A DNA stretch of 64,000 nucleotides from Myotis daubentonii (GCF_963259705.1 NC_081844.1:23049715-23113714); one strand, 5' to 3'. Numbered from the stretch's first letter, positions 43,748 to 56,212 are shown. Numbers and translations: made by a program. The notes: generated by a model not told the origin, from the sequence alone.

Positions 43748-43976
43748 TTTTTTTTAAAAAAATATATATTTTATTGATTTTTTTTTACAGAGAGGAAGGG
43801 AGAGGGATAGAGAGTTAGAAACATCAGTGAGAGAGAAGCATCGATCAGCTGCCTCCTGCACACCTCCTACTGGGGATGTGCCCGCAACCAAGGTACATGC
43901 CCTTGACAGGAATCGAACCTGGGACCTTTCAGTCCGCAGGCCGACGCTCTATCCACTGAGCCAAACCAGTTAGGGC
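43748..43976 (-). mobile_element. VES SINE
   Basis: Perfect 17-bp target duplication AGCCAAAGAGAATTCTT (43731-43747; 43977-43993). Confidence 0.95.
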
Positions 43977-44046
43977 AGCCAAAGAGAATTCTTGCTGTTT
44001 CCTACCAGTCTTCCAATTGAGGGCTCCTCCTTGAATCACTTTTTCT

Positions 44047-44264
44047 TTTTTAAATATATTTTTACTGATTTCAGAGAGGAAGGGAGAGGGAGGGAGAGAT
44101 AGAAACATCAATAATGAAAGAGAATCATTGATTGGCTGCCTCCTGCACACCCCACACTGGGGATAGAGCCCGCAACCCGGGCATGTGCCCTGACCTGTAA
44201 TTGAACCATGACCTCCTGGTTCATAGGTCAACAATCAACCCCTGAGCCACGCTCTGGCCGGGCA
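44047..44264 (-). mobile_element. VES SINE
   Basis: Perfect 14-bp target duplication GAATCACTTTTTCT (44033-44046; 44265-44278). Confidence 0.95.
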
Positions 44265-44279
44265 GAATCACTTTTTCTC

Positions 44280-44780
44280 CTTCCCTCACACTCCAAGCCT
44301 TTCCCATCTTCCTGCTCCATCACCTCTCACCTGGATTAGGGCAGTGGCTTCCTCCTCGCCCTTGACCCCCACAATCTATTTTACTCAGGAGCTGCACTGA
44401 TTTTATAAAACACAAACTGGATCTTTTCCCTCTCCCGGCTCTCCCCTGCTTCTAACACACTAGCCTCCTTTCTGCTTGCAGAACAGGCCACGCATGTTCT
44501 AGCCCAGGGCCTTTGCACTTGCTGTTCCTTCTGCCTGCAATGCCTTTCTCCCAGATACCCACACAGCCATCTTCATTTTCTTCAGGTTTTTGCTGAAATG
44601 TCACCTCCTTGGGGGAGGCCTTCTTTGGCTACCTGACTAAAATAGCCACCCCACTCCACTCAGTCTTCCTTAGAGTACTACTCACCATTTGAGAAGATAA
44701 ATTTGTTTTATTTAGCATCTGCACCCCCATTCAAATGTTTTATGAATGAATGCTCACCCCAGGCCAAAATGAGTGAAGGA
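44280..44780 (-). repeat. L2 LINE remnant
   Basis: 'cagggcctttgcacttgctgttcc', 'tgctgaaatgtcacctcct' and 'gaggccttctttggctacc' are typical antisense L2 3' sequence. Confidence 0.7.
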
Positions 44781-45309
44781 TGTTGTCTGGGGTAAGCAGA
44801 TGCTAAGAGCTTAAAATTTATTATCTCATTTTATCTATGGCTTCCGATGGCTCTTAGGATTTCCCAAACTTCAGACAGTTGACAGGATTTTTATCAGCTC
44901 TGTTTAACAACTGTGTAAGTATTATTTATCTAATTTTAAAAACTTAATGGTGAATTAATCACTCAGCATACTTAGAGGGTAACAGTTCATAAAAGTTACA
45001 ATGAAAACGAAATACTGTCATAAGATCCTGCTGAAACAGTAGCCAGTGTGAGGTTCCAGATAGCTTTCTTAGTTACAAAGGAAGATTAGCAAAGTTAAAG
45101 TCACATTGTTGCCAAAGGAGGAAGACTATCCTTAAGTCAGAGAAGCAGCTGGGACTAAAAGCTGAAAAGGAGTAGCTGAGAGATGTATTCTGTTATTTAA
45201 ATAACAATGAATCACTTGGTCCACTGTCCCAGAGTTAGGAAAACTCTGCTTCTGGAAGAGGGACAACAACCCTATGACTGTCCTGCTGGACCTGGGCCCA
45301 GTGCATCTC

Positions 45310-45655
45310 CGGCCTAATCTTGCGTCACCCTCCAGCTGTCCTGACCTCTTTTTGCGCCTCACACTTGCACAGTCTTCCCAGCCACAGGGCCTTTGCATAT
45401 GCTCTCTCCTGGAGTGCTTTTCCCTTCCCTGTTCACCTAGGGAAGTGTTTGCTGTCTGCCCCCCATTTTGACCCAAGATCCCTATATTTTTTGACACTTA
45501 GATCAAGAGTTACTTTTCTTGTTGTAGTATTTATCACAATTAGTTTTACATTTGTTTCTGGGTTTGTCTCCTCTTCTAGCTTGTAGATTCCAAGAGGGCA
45601 GAGGCAAATCTAGCAGATGCTTACTACTTAGTTTTTGTGAATGAATGAGGCCTTT
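45310..45655 (-). repeat. L2 LINE remnant
   Basis: 'cagggcctttgcatatgctctctcctgg' and 'ccaagagggcagaggcaaatctagcag' belong to the same L2 family. I see nothing else at 44780-45310. Confidence 0.65.
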
Positions 45656-45703
45656 GAAACTTTCCTTTGAGGTCGGTCCTGGTCCTTCTAAAGTCCATTT
45701 AAA

Positions 45704-45922
45704 AAAATATATATACATATATATATTATTGATTTCAGAGAGGCTGGGAGAGGGAAAGAGATAAAAACATCAGTGATGAGAGAGAATCATTGGTTGCCTC
45801 CTGCACACACCCTCCTGGAGACCCAGCCCGCAACCTAGGCATATGCCCTTGACCAGAATCGAACCCAGAACCCTTCAGTCCGGAGGCCGACCTCTATCCA
45901 CTGAGCCAAACCGGCTAGGGCC
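45704..45922 (-). mobile_element. VES SINE
   Basis: Minus-strand copy with an AT-repeat tail (45708-45728); short duplication GTCCATT on both sides. Confidence 0.9.
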
Positions 45923-45999
45923 GTCCATTATTTTATAGATCTGAAAACTAAGGCCCAGAGAGGAAGGCCCTGAAGGAGAGCAAATAGGAGACAGCTCTA

Positions 46000-48890
46000 G
46001 TGTGTTCCCCATCCTGAGATTCCCCTCCCCCTTCTCTGTGCCGGAGTGGGGGAGGGGCAAGGGGAGAGACAGCGTCCCAGTTCAGCCCTGGGAAAGGGCG
46101 GGGCCACGGGTCGGACCACCCCAGAAGCAGCACCCAGACCGGTTTACCCGGTTCCAGGAGCCTGGGCGAGGTGCCCGCGGGAGGGGGAAGACCGGCGTTG
46201 GCCTAGCTGTCCGCCCAGCGGGGCGGGAACTTGATCTCCACCAGGAAATTTAAGTCTCAGGCCGGGAGCTCGGGGTGAGTGAGTCACTGGCCTGGACTCC
46301 GGCTGGAGCGACCTGGGTGTCCATTACAGGAGGGCGGGACATGCACATTTCCCCGCCTCGCGCTCTCCGCCCCCTCCGCCCCCCTCCGGCCCCGCCCCCA
46401 CCCCACCCTGTGCACCGCGCGGAGCAGTTTGCAAGAATTCCCAGTGCAGTGGGTGGGCCCGGCCACGCTTCTCACCCCCAAACCGGTCCCTTCCGGATTC
46501 TGCCCAGACCTTCAGAGGTTGGCAGCGTCCCCACCTTTACAAATACGAAGGCGGAGCTCAGGGGCCACGCGGGGAGCCAGAGACCACGCTGGGAGCCCCG
46601 GGGCTGGGGGTGGGCTGAGAATCAGGATAAAGGCAGAAAAAGCGGAAGGAAAATGGGGGTTGCTGGAGCTTGAGACTCATGCTACTTGCCCTAGCCATGC
46701 TGAAACCCCCCCACGTGTCCAGGGGAGCCCAGAACCCCACATCGGAGTCCAGGGGAACCCAGCGCCCCCATACCTTGCTCTGGGGAGCCCAGACCGCCCC
46801 CTCCTGTGTCCAGGGTTGCTCTTAGGGGGACACTTTATATCTGCTTCCTGAGGTTCGGCCTCAGGGGTTATTCCACCCATTCTGTGCTAAAATGACTTTA
46901 GGTCTCCCCAAATTTGTGTTCCGGAAAGCTGAGGCCAGGGGCTAAGGCCCTCCGCCTGCACACTCAGGCCAGAGGCCGCCCCAGGCTCAGCTCCCGGCCT
47001 GCTCAGCAGACATCCCAGCCTCCTGGCCCATGCTCCCCAGATCACACCGCCCCACACCAGCACATGGTTAACTGTCAGTTAAGAAATCATCTCAGCATTC
47101 ACCGCCCCCCCTCCCGCCCGCCCCTAGGCCGCTCTTGGGCCCCCTAGGTTCCTGTCTTCCCCGCCTGCCACCCGACTGGCACCAATTAATTTCCGACTCA
47201 GCCTCTCCACCCACATCTGGTTGCCAGCTGCTCGGCTTCGCCCTGCCCACCCCCCGGGGTCTCCCAGGGAATTGCTCACAGCCCCCCTCCTTCCTGTGCC
47301 CCCCAAATATAGGCCGCCCCGCCAGAGCACACAGCCCCCTCCAGCAGCGTGGGCTGATCAGAAGCTGACAGGACGGGGCGGAGAGGAGATCTGAAGTCGG
47401 ATGGAGGAGGGGAGGGGTGTGAAACTTTCCGGCCCAGAGATGCTGCTGGGGCATAGAAAGGGGGGGGGGGGGGGAGGGACAGGAGCCTTCCTCTACTAAA
47501 GGCTCACGATCAAAGCCGCTGGCTTCCAGATGGGCACTGTGGGGGAGGGCTTCTCCTGGGGCGGCCGGGCTCAGCCCCCCTCACTCAGAAAGCCCCTGAG
47601 ACTTGGTGGTGACAGCTGTGCCCTGGCCCTCTCGCGAGGAGTTTCCTTTTCCAGAGCCCACACTCCCGGCCTCCCGAAACGCTGGCCTGCAGCCCGGAGA
47701 CACCGCGAGACACCGGCCTGGACCTTTTGAAGGGGCTCCCCACAGGGTCTTCCTGGATGAGGGAGGGGGAGGCGGCGGCTGGAGAACAATGGGCTTCTGT
47801 GGCTGCAGGGCGCCAGGCGCTTCCTGTTAACCCTTTCCTGGAGGGGCAGCTGTGGGCAGCACCTCTGAGGCCTGGCCTGACGGGGGGGGGGGGGGGGGGG
47901 GGGAGTGAGGGGATGGACCAAGCAGGCCAATACACAGAGCCTTTTCTGTCCCAGGTGCTGTTTGCAGAAGTGATTGGGAAATGGTGATGTGGATGCAGAC
48001 CTTGCCCTCCTCATGGCCGCCCAGGGCCAGGTTCTTTCCCCTCCAAGGCTGCGGAGTGTGCAGCCAGGGGACCCCGCGAGGCTCACCGGGACGCCTTCAA
48101 CTCTGAGCTCTGAGAAACCCCAGGGTCTCTGGGGCTGGGCCGGGGACCCACGTGTCCCAGGTAAATGCAGGCACAGCTATGTCTGCCAACACCGTCCTAG
48201 CTGCCCTGTTGCCCAGGGGTAATCCCCCTCCCCACCCCCACCCCCCCACACCCCGCCTGAGCTACCTCACTGGTCTGGGCCTCAGTTTCCTACAGTTTGG
48301 GAAGTTGTCCCAAGGGCCTGACAGGGGCACAGGGCCGTCCTCAGGGGCTGGAGGGAGCTGAGTTGGAATCTTGGAAACCTGCTCCATCGTGGAGCCTGGG
48401 AAGACAAGTTGGGGAGTTAGCCGCGTTAACAGGCTTCATGCCCAGTCCCTTCTGTTGACGGAGCCGCCCGAGAAGCACCCTCAGAAGACCCTGGGAGTGT
48501 TCAAGGGCCGCTGGAGAGGAAGCATCCGGCCCGGGGCTTCCGGTTAGCTACAGGCCAGATGACACACCCTGTGCTAAGAAGAGACTTGCATTGATGCTGG
48601 CTGCCAGCTGGTGCTGCGTGCGCTTGTATTCACTTAGTCAACCCTCCTGCACGCCTGGGTCAGAGTTAAAGCAGGCGCTTTCACGAGCCCCCTTTTCTAG
48701 CTGAAGGACTTGAGGCACCGGGCAAAGGCACATCTAATCAGACAACGTCCATTGGTGTGTTTTTCTCTCCTGGATTCGGGTGGGAGAAAGGGGTGGGTAG
48801 GGATCTTTGCTTCTATGAACCCAGCAACCAACCTCCTGTTCACAAATAAGGAGAGAGCACCTGAGTCTCCCTGCCCCTGCCACCAATGGG
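46000..48890. other. GC-rich unique region, no gene identified
   Basis: Almost repeat-free and locally CpG-rich (about 46080-46600, 47560-47900). It includes a CArG-like CAAATATAGG (about 47305) and two G-runs (47461-47474; 22 G at 47882-47903). Possible regulatory DNA, but no coding or splice evidence. Confidence 0.5.
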
Positions 48891-48896
48891 CAGCTC

Positions 48897-48899
48897 ACG

Positions 48900-48939
<40 letters not shown>

Positions 48940-49112
48940 CTCTCTCTCCCCCTCTCCCCTCCCTTTCTCCCCCTCCCCCCCCCTCTCTCTCTCTTTTTCT
49001 CTCTCTCCCCCTCTCCCCTCCCTTTCTCCCCCTCCCCCTCTCTCTCTCTCTCTCTCTCTTTTTCTCTCTCTCCCCCTCTCCCCTCCCTTTCTCCCCCTCC
49101 CCCTCTCTCTCT
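48897..49112. repeat. Pyrimidine minisatellite, (CT)n-based
   Basis: About three tandem copies of a roughly 59-70 bp unit: (TC)n, TTTTT, CTCTCTCTCCCCCTCTCCCC, TCCCTTTCTCCCCC. The plus strand is purine-free for about 200 bp except near its start. Confidence 0.85.
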
Positions 49113-49269
49113 TTCCTTCCCTGAGCCCACAGCTGAGCACCCACCAGGTGTGCCCACTTGCTAGGTGTCTCTGAGATCTTTTTTCTCCTTTCAAAGATGA
49201 AAACACCCCCAGGGGCGGATGTGTACACGCTCCCCCAGGGGGTTGAAAAGGGGAAAAGGACAAAGGTGG

Positions 49270-49278
49270 TTTGTGTGT

Positions 49279-49309
<31 letters not shown>

Positions 49310-49310
49310 G
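49270..49310 (+). repeat. (TG)n microsatellite
   Basis: About 15 TG units after 'gtttgtgtgtcag'. Confidence 0.9.
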
Positions 49311-50364
49311 TCATTATTTACTGAGCAAAATCAAATTGCTGGGCTGGGAAGGCTGGCCCCCTGGCTGGTGTCTGGAACAGGAAGTAGCTCAGTGCTTTGC
49401 CCTTTAGACCCCAGGGCAGTCAGGGAGGGCCCATCGGACACCACCCTCCCAATCAGGGTCCTTTTTGAGGCCAGGAGGGGCCTGGACCTGGACTGCAGGC
49501 CGGCCCATGGCCAACCGGCCTCCACCTGAGGCCCCCTCCCTCCCTTCTCGCCTCTGTTTTGACCCACCCTTCCGGAATTAACCTTATTTTGGCGTCTTGC
49601 CCGGGGGAAGGCCAAGCCTGCAATTACTCACTGCTGCCTCCCTGGAGGCATCGCATTCACTCAGTGTGGGTGGGGACGGGGCTCCTGGGACCCTCTCCCT
49701 CTTGGGTTCAAGTCTGCAGCACTGAGTTCCACGTATTCCCCAGCTACCCTCCGACTTCCCACAGATGCTGTCTTATAAACAGGCGCTGGCATCTGCAAAG
49801 TGCCGTCATGTTGTTTGAGATAAGGCATTCCCTCCCCAGAGGGGTGGGTGTGAAGCTGGTCAGACACGGAGGCTTGGCGAAGGGGCGTGCCCTGGGACCA
49901 CCAAAGCTTTCCTTCCCACCGGGTGGGGGCGCTTCCCTCTCCCTCCTGGGGATGAGGCCACGGAGGGGGGAGTGTGCGAGGGGGGCCCTTGGGGACCTGA
50001 CAGTCAGCAGCACCTCTGCCCCCCAGGACCATCTGGGTGTCCCCAATTCCCTTGCCTCCTTCCTTATGCCTCAAGCTTGTCCCTCTTTCTCATGACTCTC
50101 TCGGGAGGAAGGGGCCTACACATCCTCTGCCCTCGCAGTGGTCCCCCTGCGATGAAAGCCAGCCCTGTTCCTGAAAGCTGGAGCCAGGGTCCGGCCCCAG
50201 GGCCACGGTTCCCACCCACGGACGGACGCGGCTTCTGGTGAGATCCGACAGGTGGCGAGTGGGCTTGACCTCAACACCCTAAACTGAATCTAGGCCCAGA
50301 GGGTCGCACACAGCCAGGCACACACGCACACATGCTCGGATTGTCCTGGATTATTACCCTAGCA
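49311..50364. other. Unique region, no gene identified
   Basis: GC-rich, no recognised repeat or protein. Nothing further can be supported here. Confidence 0.4.
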
Positions 50365-50757
50365 CAGTGGTCGGCAAACTCATTAGTCAACAGAGCCAAA
50401 TATCAACAGTACAACGATTGAAATTTCTTTTGAGAGCCAAATTTTTTAAACAAACTATATAGGTAGGTACATTGTTATTAACTTAATTAGGGTACTCCTA
50501 AGCTGGCCTTTGCTAAAAATGTCCTCAATCTGATTGAGGTACATTCGCTGAGGTCGACCCCTTCCAACTCTCCCATCCACACTCGTCTTGTATACTTGTT
50601 TCATCTATCTCCTTTCTGAAAACCGACTTCTGCACATGGGCCACGAAGTTTCAATCGCACTGTACGTGCATGCCCACACGTGGTATTTTGTGGAAGAGCA
50701 CACTCAAGGGGCCAAAGAGCCGCATGTGGCTCGAGAGCCGCGGTTTGCCGACCACGG
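50365..50757. mobile_element. Nonautonomous hAT element, 393 bp
   Basis: Starts CAGTGGTCGGCAAACTC and ends (inverted) CCGTGGTCGGCAAACCG. Flanks CCCTAGCA (50357-50364) and CCCTAGCG (50758-50765) are an 8-bp target duplication with one difference. Inner text 'gagccaaa' and 'agagccgcatgtggctcgagagccg' is typical of bat hAT families. No ORF. Confidence 0.88.
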
Positions 50758-51319
50758 CCCTAGCGCACCTGTCCCCTGCTCCTGGTGCATGGGGACTTCC
50801 CCTCTTGCAGTTAGCCTGTTTACTAGTAAATCATCTTAGGGAGACAGTTAACAGAAATCCAATTAAGCGCCATTTGTCGACAACACCCAAGGACAGACAA
50901 ATTAAGAGAACAAAGCTCATGTTGGTACATCAGCATAAAGCTGATGAATATTCTATTGATGCATCCCTAAGACCTCCCCTAAACACCCAGACTTCAAAAC
51001 CCCCCGAAAATGAAGGTCCCAGTGCACTCTCCCTCCAGGGAGCAAGGAATGCCCTTCCTCCTGCTCCTCTCCTTCCCCCACAGGCACGTATCCCCCAACC
51101 TCTAAGGGACCCCATGAGACTTGCACCCAGGGGAGCAGTGGGCAGCAGCAGCTCATCCTGGTCTAACCCCCGTACCCTGTCTCCAAGGCCCCTTTTCTCT
51201 GACTCCTCAGTGAGCCAGAGCAGCCCAGCCAGCTATATTTTTTTGCTGTGGTCAAGAAATTCTTGCTTTTCTACATTTTGTCTCTTGAGTGAAGGTTTTC
51301 CCTCAAAAAGACAAGGACC

Positions 51320-51515
51320 GCCCTGGCTGGTTTGACAGTGGCTAGAGCGTCGGCCTGTGGACTGAAGTGTCCCAGGTTCGATTCCTGTCAAGGGCACATG
51401 CCTGGGTTTCGGGCTCCATCCCCAGTGGGAGGTGTGCAGGAGGCAGCTGATCAGTGCTTCTCTCTCTCCCTCTCCCATGATCTCTGAAATCAATAAAAAT
51501 ATTTAAAAAAAGAAA
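51320..51515 (+). mobile_element. VES SINE
   Basis: Copy with a shortened pyrimidine part and flanks AGACAAGGACC (51309-51319) and AGACAAGAACC (near 51519-51529). Confidence 0.92.
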
Positions 51516-51621
51516 AGAAGACAAGAACCAAAGTTTCCTCGTCTCGCTGGAAACAATATCAGTAGGGCCTCCTTCCACTGTCATGGCAACTCAAAATGTT
51601 TCCAGATGTGGCTGCTGGGTG

Positions 51622-51622
51622 T

Positions 51623-51662
<40 letters not shown>
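51622..51662 (+). repeat. (GT)n microsatellite
   Basis: About 20 units of TG. Confidence 0.9.
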
Positions 51663-51663
<1 letters not shown>

Positions 51664-54425
51664 TGTCAGGCTCCTCACCTGCCTTCACTGTCCTGCCTCT
51701 ACACACCTTTCGCTACAAAATAATATTGTGTATGTTGATGTATTTTCCCAAATTTGCCTTGAGTCCTGGTGGTAGCGGTAACTGGCAGGTTCCAGCATCT
51801 TGGGGAGGGGTCAGTGGGGTCAGCAGGACCACCAGCCCCGGCCGAAGAGTACTGTCTGCCCAGAGGGAGGGGTGGTGGCCCCTCAGCCCCCGGTGGGGGG
51901 CCTGCTGGGCAGTAGCATCAGCAGAGCCCTAGTGGGTGGAGACGGGCAGTCCTTTTCTTCCTTCCTGGTTCCCAGGGGTGGGCAGGGGCAGCAGCAGGGG
52001 CCCTGGGAGCCAGAGGGCGTGGGGATTCCGGGATTAACTGGGTGTGGATCAGGGTGTGAGCTCTGAGACCCAAGGCCCCTGTGGGCTGGGAGGAGAAACC
52101 AGAGGCTAAAGTAGGTCTCCCCACCCACCTCCTGCCCTCAGGTCCCACCCAGCCTGGCTCTGGGCCAGCAGCTACCAGAATGGTGACTCAGAGCTGCTGA
52201 GCTGAGGAGAGAAACAGGGTGCAGTGTGGGGGAGACCCCCCCGCCCCGCGCCGCATCCTCAGCTTTCCCAGCATCCCCATCAGCACCAGGACCCTCGAGG
52301 CACCTCTCAGACCTGCCCCATGGGTTCTCCTCCTCCTCCTGTCGCTGACCCTCTCCCTCCAGTGGCTTTTGTTTTCCTTGGCACCCACTCGGGCAGGAAG
52401 TCTAGGCCCTGGGATGACTCGGAGGTTGCAATATATTTAGGCCAAGCCAAGAGTGTGTGAGTGGTTCCGAGGAGCGGCCCCAGCACTGGCTTGGCCGCCC
52501 GAGGAGTGAGGCCCTGAGCCAGCGTGGGGAGGCTCCTACCTTCTCCCTCTTAAAGACAGAGCGCTCCACTTCCCCAGGGGCCCAGGGAGCTGGAGACAGA
52601 GGGGGAAGAACCGGGGAAAGCTCTAGAAGGGAAGGCATGCCCTGCACAGTGCCAGATGCATTTATGTTTTTACGACGAGGATCATTTACAGCCGGAAACC
52701 TGAGGCCCAGAGAGGCCGAGTGGAGGTTGCTGGGGAGAGGAGCGAAGGTGCCAGGGTTCGCTTTCTGGCCCGGCCAGCTGCAGAGCCGGCGTGCTGCTGT
52801 CATACGCGGGTGCATTCATTCATTCATTCGTTCACGCAGCGCTACGTGCGTGGCTTAGCCTGGGTCAGGCGGACACGAGACCTGCAGAAAAGCAAGAGGC
52901 AAGCTGGACCCCTCCCCCTTCTCCTACCTGCCCCCTCATCCTCAGGCCTGGAAGATCCCTCCAAGGTCGGCCTCCCCAGGTGCTCTGAGCTGCTCCTGCG
53001 CAGCACAGGTCCCAGCTGTCATCTGCCCTTTGCCTGCGTTTTCTGTTTGGTGTGTTGATGTAGCTGTTGCCGTGCTCTGTCTCCTCCATCTGACCGAGCC
53101 CATGAGGATGTGAACGGTGGCGGCGCCCGGCATCCCCAGCTCCTGGACCTGGGCCTGGAACAGCTGCTCAGTGTACACTTGAAGGAGCAGCAGAAAGTGC
53201 TGGCGCTGGAGGGTGAAAGGAGTGCGGGGGAGAGTGGGTGGACGGAGGCAGGAGGTGGGCGCCTGAGCGGGCAGCCGGGGGTTGGCTGAGTGGGAGCCGC
53301 AGTTCGGCTGATGGAGGAGCAGGGGGCGTGCAAGTGGAGGCAGGTGAGGGGCAGCTAAAGGACAGGCGCCTGATGTTACTGCATCTGTCACCTTCCTGCA
53401 CCGGCACTCAGAGCCCGGGAAGGCCAGCCAGCCGGAGCCCCGGTGCCTCCATGAGGGTCACAGCCCGGGGCAGGCTTGACGCGCCTCAGCTGAGGGCATC
53501 CCACGCAATCTGCGATTTCCAGGGCCTGGCTCCGGCCAAGGAGAGAGGCCTTTACAAAGTCAGACTTGGCTTCCCCCCAGCTGGCTGGCCTCCTTATGTC
53601 TGATTTGAAATGCCGGCTTGTCACAGTGTCTGCGTGCAAGCGCACGCCCGCTCCTCTCCGCGGGGGAGTGTTTGCCGTGCTGGGCAGTGTGGGGGCGGCA
53701 TCTCTCAGCGAGCCAGCGGCCATTGCCCACCCCTGCGCCTGCTCCCCGCTTCTTTTTATATCTCACATTTACAGAAAGCCGGCACATCTGAGCCTGGGCC
53801 TGGCAGGGCAGGCGGCTTGAGGCTGCAACGGAAGGGGAAAGCAGAGAGGCGGGAGGGGGTGGTGTGTGAACCCCATCTGGAGGGAGGCTGGCCAGGTCAG
53901 GGGCGGCGGCTGGCTCCCTTCCAGCAGCCCTGCAGCCTCAGATGGTGCTGAGCTCTATTTAAAGGCGCTCTCTCCGCCTCCACTCTGGGGTCCTCGCATG
54001 GACGATGAATCAGAGGGCTGCCTGGTGTGGCCCCAAGGCCTGGCTCAGTCTGCCCCAAGGAGCTGGAAACATTCCCCCAAAAAAGCAATCCTGTGGAAGC
54101 ACCGAGTCCCTGTTGACCTAGGCCACCATCCCCTACCCCGATCCGGGGCTCTGTACCAGCCTAGGGGGTGACCCCTGACCCAGGGTGCCCACAGGCAGCT
54201 GAGAGCCAGCGGTGGCACCTGGGCATGCGTGCTGGCCTCTGCAGCAGCCACCTCCTCCTGGAGGCAAAGGTCAGGTCACGTTCTCTGCTTTTATAGCATC
54301 AGGAGCTGCTGCGGTTGGGCCGTGCGCACACCCAGGGCCAGATAGCCCCAGGGGTCCACGTACACAGTTCTCCCTATCTGACTCCAAGCTTATTGATTAG
54401 GAGCCTGAGGTCCCTGGTCAAGACA
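51663..54425. other. Unique region, no gene identified
   Basis: Mostly repeat-poor GC-rich sequence, with a MIR-like piece about 52660-52790. I considered a minus-strand frame at 52942-53407 and rejected it as coding. Confidence 0.45.
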
Positions 54426-54631
54426 AGTATTTGTCCATTCGGGTTGCTGTCACAGAATAACACAGACTGGGTGGCTGATAAACAACAGACATTTATTCCG
54501 CACAGTTCTGGAGGCTGGAAACCCAATATGAAGCAGTTGGCAGGTTTGGCGCCTGGTGAGACCATCTTTCTGTGTCCTCGCATGGTGGAAGGGATGAGGG
54601 AGCTCTCTGGGTCTTTCTCTTTTTTTTTTCT

Positions 54632-54838
54632 GTTAATCCTCACATGAGGATCTTTTCTATATTGGTTTTTAGAGAGAGTGGGAAGGAGGGAGGGAGGGAG
54701 AGAGAAACATCTATGTGAGAGAGACACATTAATTGGTTGCCTCCTGCACCCAGGCACATGCCCTTGACCGGAAATTGAACGCACAACCCTTCGGTGCTTA
54801 GCTGATGCTCTAACCACTGAGAAACACAGGCCAGGGCT
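54632..54838 (-). mobile_element. VES-related SINE (AATCCTCACATGAGGA subfamily)
   Basis: Minus-strand copy ending at the left in 'ttaatcctcacatgaggat'. See the findings for its shared target with the next element. Confidence 0.88.
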
Positions 54839-54848
54839 GGGTCTCTTT

Positions 54849-55061
54849 TTTTAAATATATATTTTTTATTGATTTCAGAGAGGAAGGGAGAGGGACAGAG
54901 AGATACAAACATCAATGATGAGAGAGAATCATTGATTGGCTGCCTCCTGCACACCCCACATAGGATCAAGCCCACAGCCCGAGCATATACCCTGACCGGG
55001 AATCGAACTGTGACCTCCTGGTTCATAGGTCGATGCTCAACCACTGAACACGCCGGTGGGC
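54849..55061 (-). mobile_element. VES SINE
   Basis: Minus-strand copy with flanking CTGGGTCTCTT on both sides (about 54838-54848 and 55061-55071). Confidence 0.92.
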
Positions 55062-55776
55062 TGGGTCTCTTATCAGGGCACTAATCCCATTCACGAGGGC
55101 TCCACCCTTATGACCTAATCACCTCCCAAATACCATCACATTGGGGTTGGGTGTTAAGATATGATGGGGGAGGGGAGGCACACATTCAGTCCATAACAGG
55201 ATGTATGTGTCTGTAGGTACAACAGAACTGGAGAGTGAGGTGTGAGGCTAGAGTCTAGATTGACCTTCATGGCCCAGGATGGTCACCATGAGCCACGAGC
55301 GCTCGAAGTGCAGCTGGTCCAAACTGAGATGTGCTCTGAGTGAAAAATGCACATTGGGTTTCAAAGACTTTAGTAAGGAAAAAAGAACGTAAAGGATTGC
55401 AATAATGTTCATATTGGTTACATGTTGACGTGATTGTATGTGGGCTATGTTGTGTGAAACAAATGTATTATTCAACGTAATTTTATCTTCCTCAAAAGCT
55501 AAACATTGAGTTATCGTAGAACCCAGCAATCCCACCTCTAGGCCTCGACCCCAAAAGAATTGAAAACAGGTGTGCAAACAGGAACATGGGCAGGCCTATA
55601 CACAGCAGCGCTATTCGCAGCCACCAAGAGGTGGAAACAGCCCAGACGTCCATCAGCAGATGAATGAATAGGCAGAGTGAGGTCCATCCACTCGGTGGAA
55701 TATTATTAGCCTGTAAAAAGGAAGGAAGTCCTGCTACCTGTTACAGTGTGGATGAACCACGGAAACATTATGCTGG

Positions 55777-55998
55777 CCCTAGCCAGTTTGGCTCAGTGGA
55801 TAGAGCATTGTGGCCTGCGGACTGAACGGTCCCAGGTTCGATTCTAGTCAAGGGCACATGCCCGGGTTGCTGGTTCGATCCCCAGTAGGGGGCATGCAGG
55901 AGGCAGCCGATCAATGATTCTCTCTCATCATTGATGCTTCTATCTCTCCCTCTCCCTTCCTCTCTGAAATCAATAAAAATATTTTAAAAAACAAAAAC
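55777..55998 (+). mobile_element. VES SINE, first nested insertion
   Basis: Flanked by CATTATGCTGG at 55766-55776 and 55999-56009. Complete A and B boxes and A-rich tail. Confidence 0.93.
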
Positions 55999-56009
55999 CA
56001 TTATGCTGG

Positions 56010-56212
56010 CCCTGGCCAGTGGTTAGAGCGTTGGCCCTCCCACCGAATGGTCTAGGCTTCCATTCCCATCCCGGTCAAGATGTGCAACCAATTGATGTTT
56101 CTCTCTCTTTCTCTCTCCCTCCCTCCCTTCCTTCCTTCTACCCTCTCTAAATATCAATGGGAAAAATATGCTCAGGTGAGGAAGGAAGGAAGGATGGAAG
56201 GAAGGAAGGAAG

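Larger units (their letters stand above)
54430..55200. repeat. Old dispersed repeat split by two VES-type SINEs
   Basis: 'tttgtccattcgggttgctgtcacagaataacacagactgggtggc...' to 'tcattcagtccataacagga', interrupted at 54632-55061. Related pieces occur at about 17680, 18600 and 60465. I know the family from other mammals but do not name it. Confidence 0.6.

Noticed and set aside
43412..44278. Regularly spaced direct repeats suggesting an array
   Set aside because: They are three independent SINE insertions with different target duplications, not a repeat-spacer array.
48710..49314. Long overlapping frames on both strands in the CT-rich tract
   Set aside because: Low-complexity Leu/Ser or Arg/Glu repeats produced by the minisatellite.
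52942..53407. Minus-strand frame with a somewhat protein-like segment (TLQRQHFLLLLQVYTEQL)
   Set aside because: No recognisable family, no convincing splice sites or start context, and no neighbouring exons.
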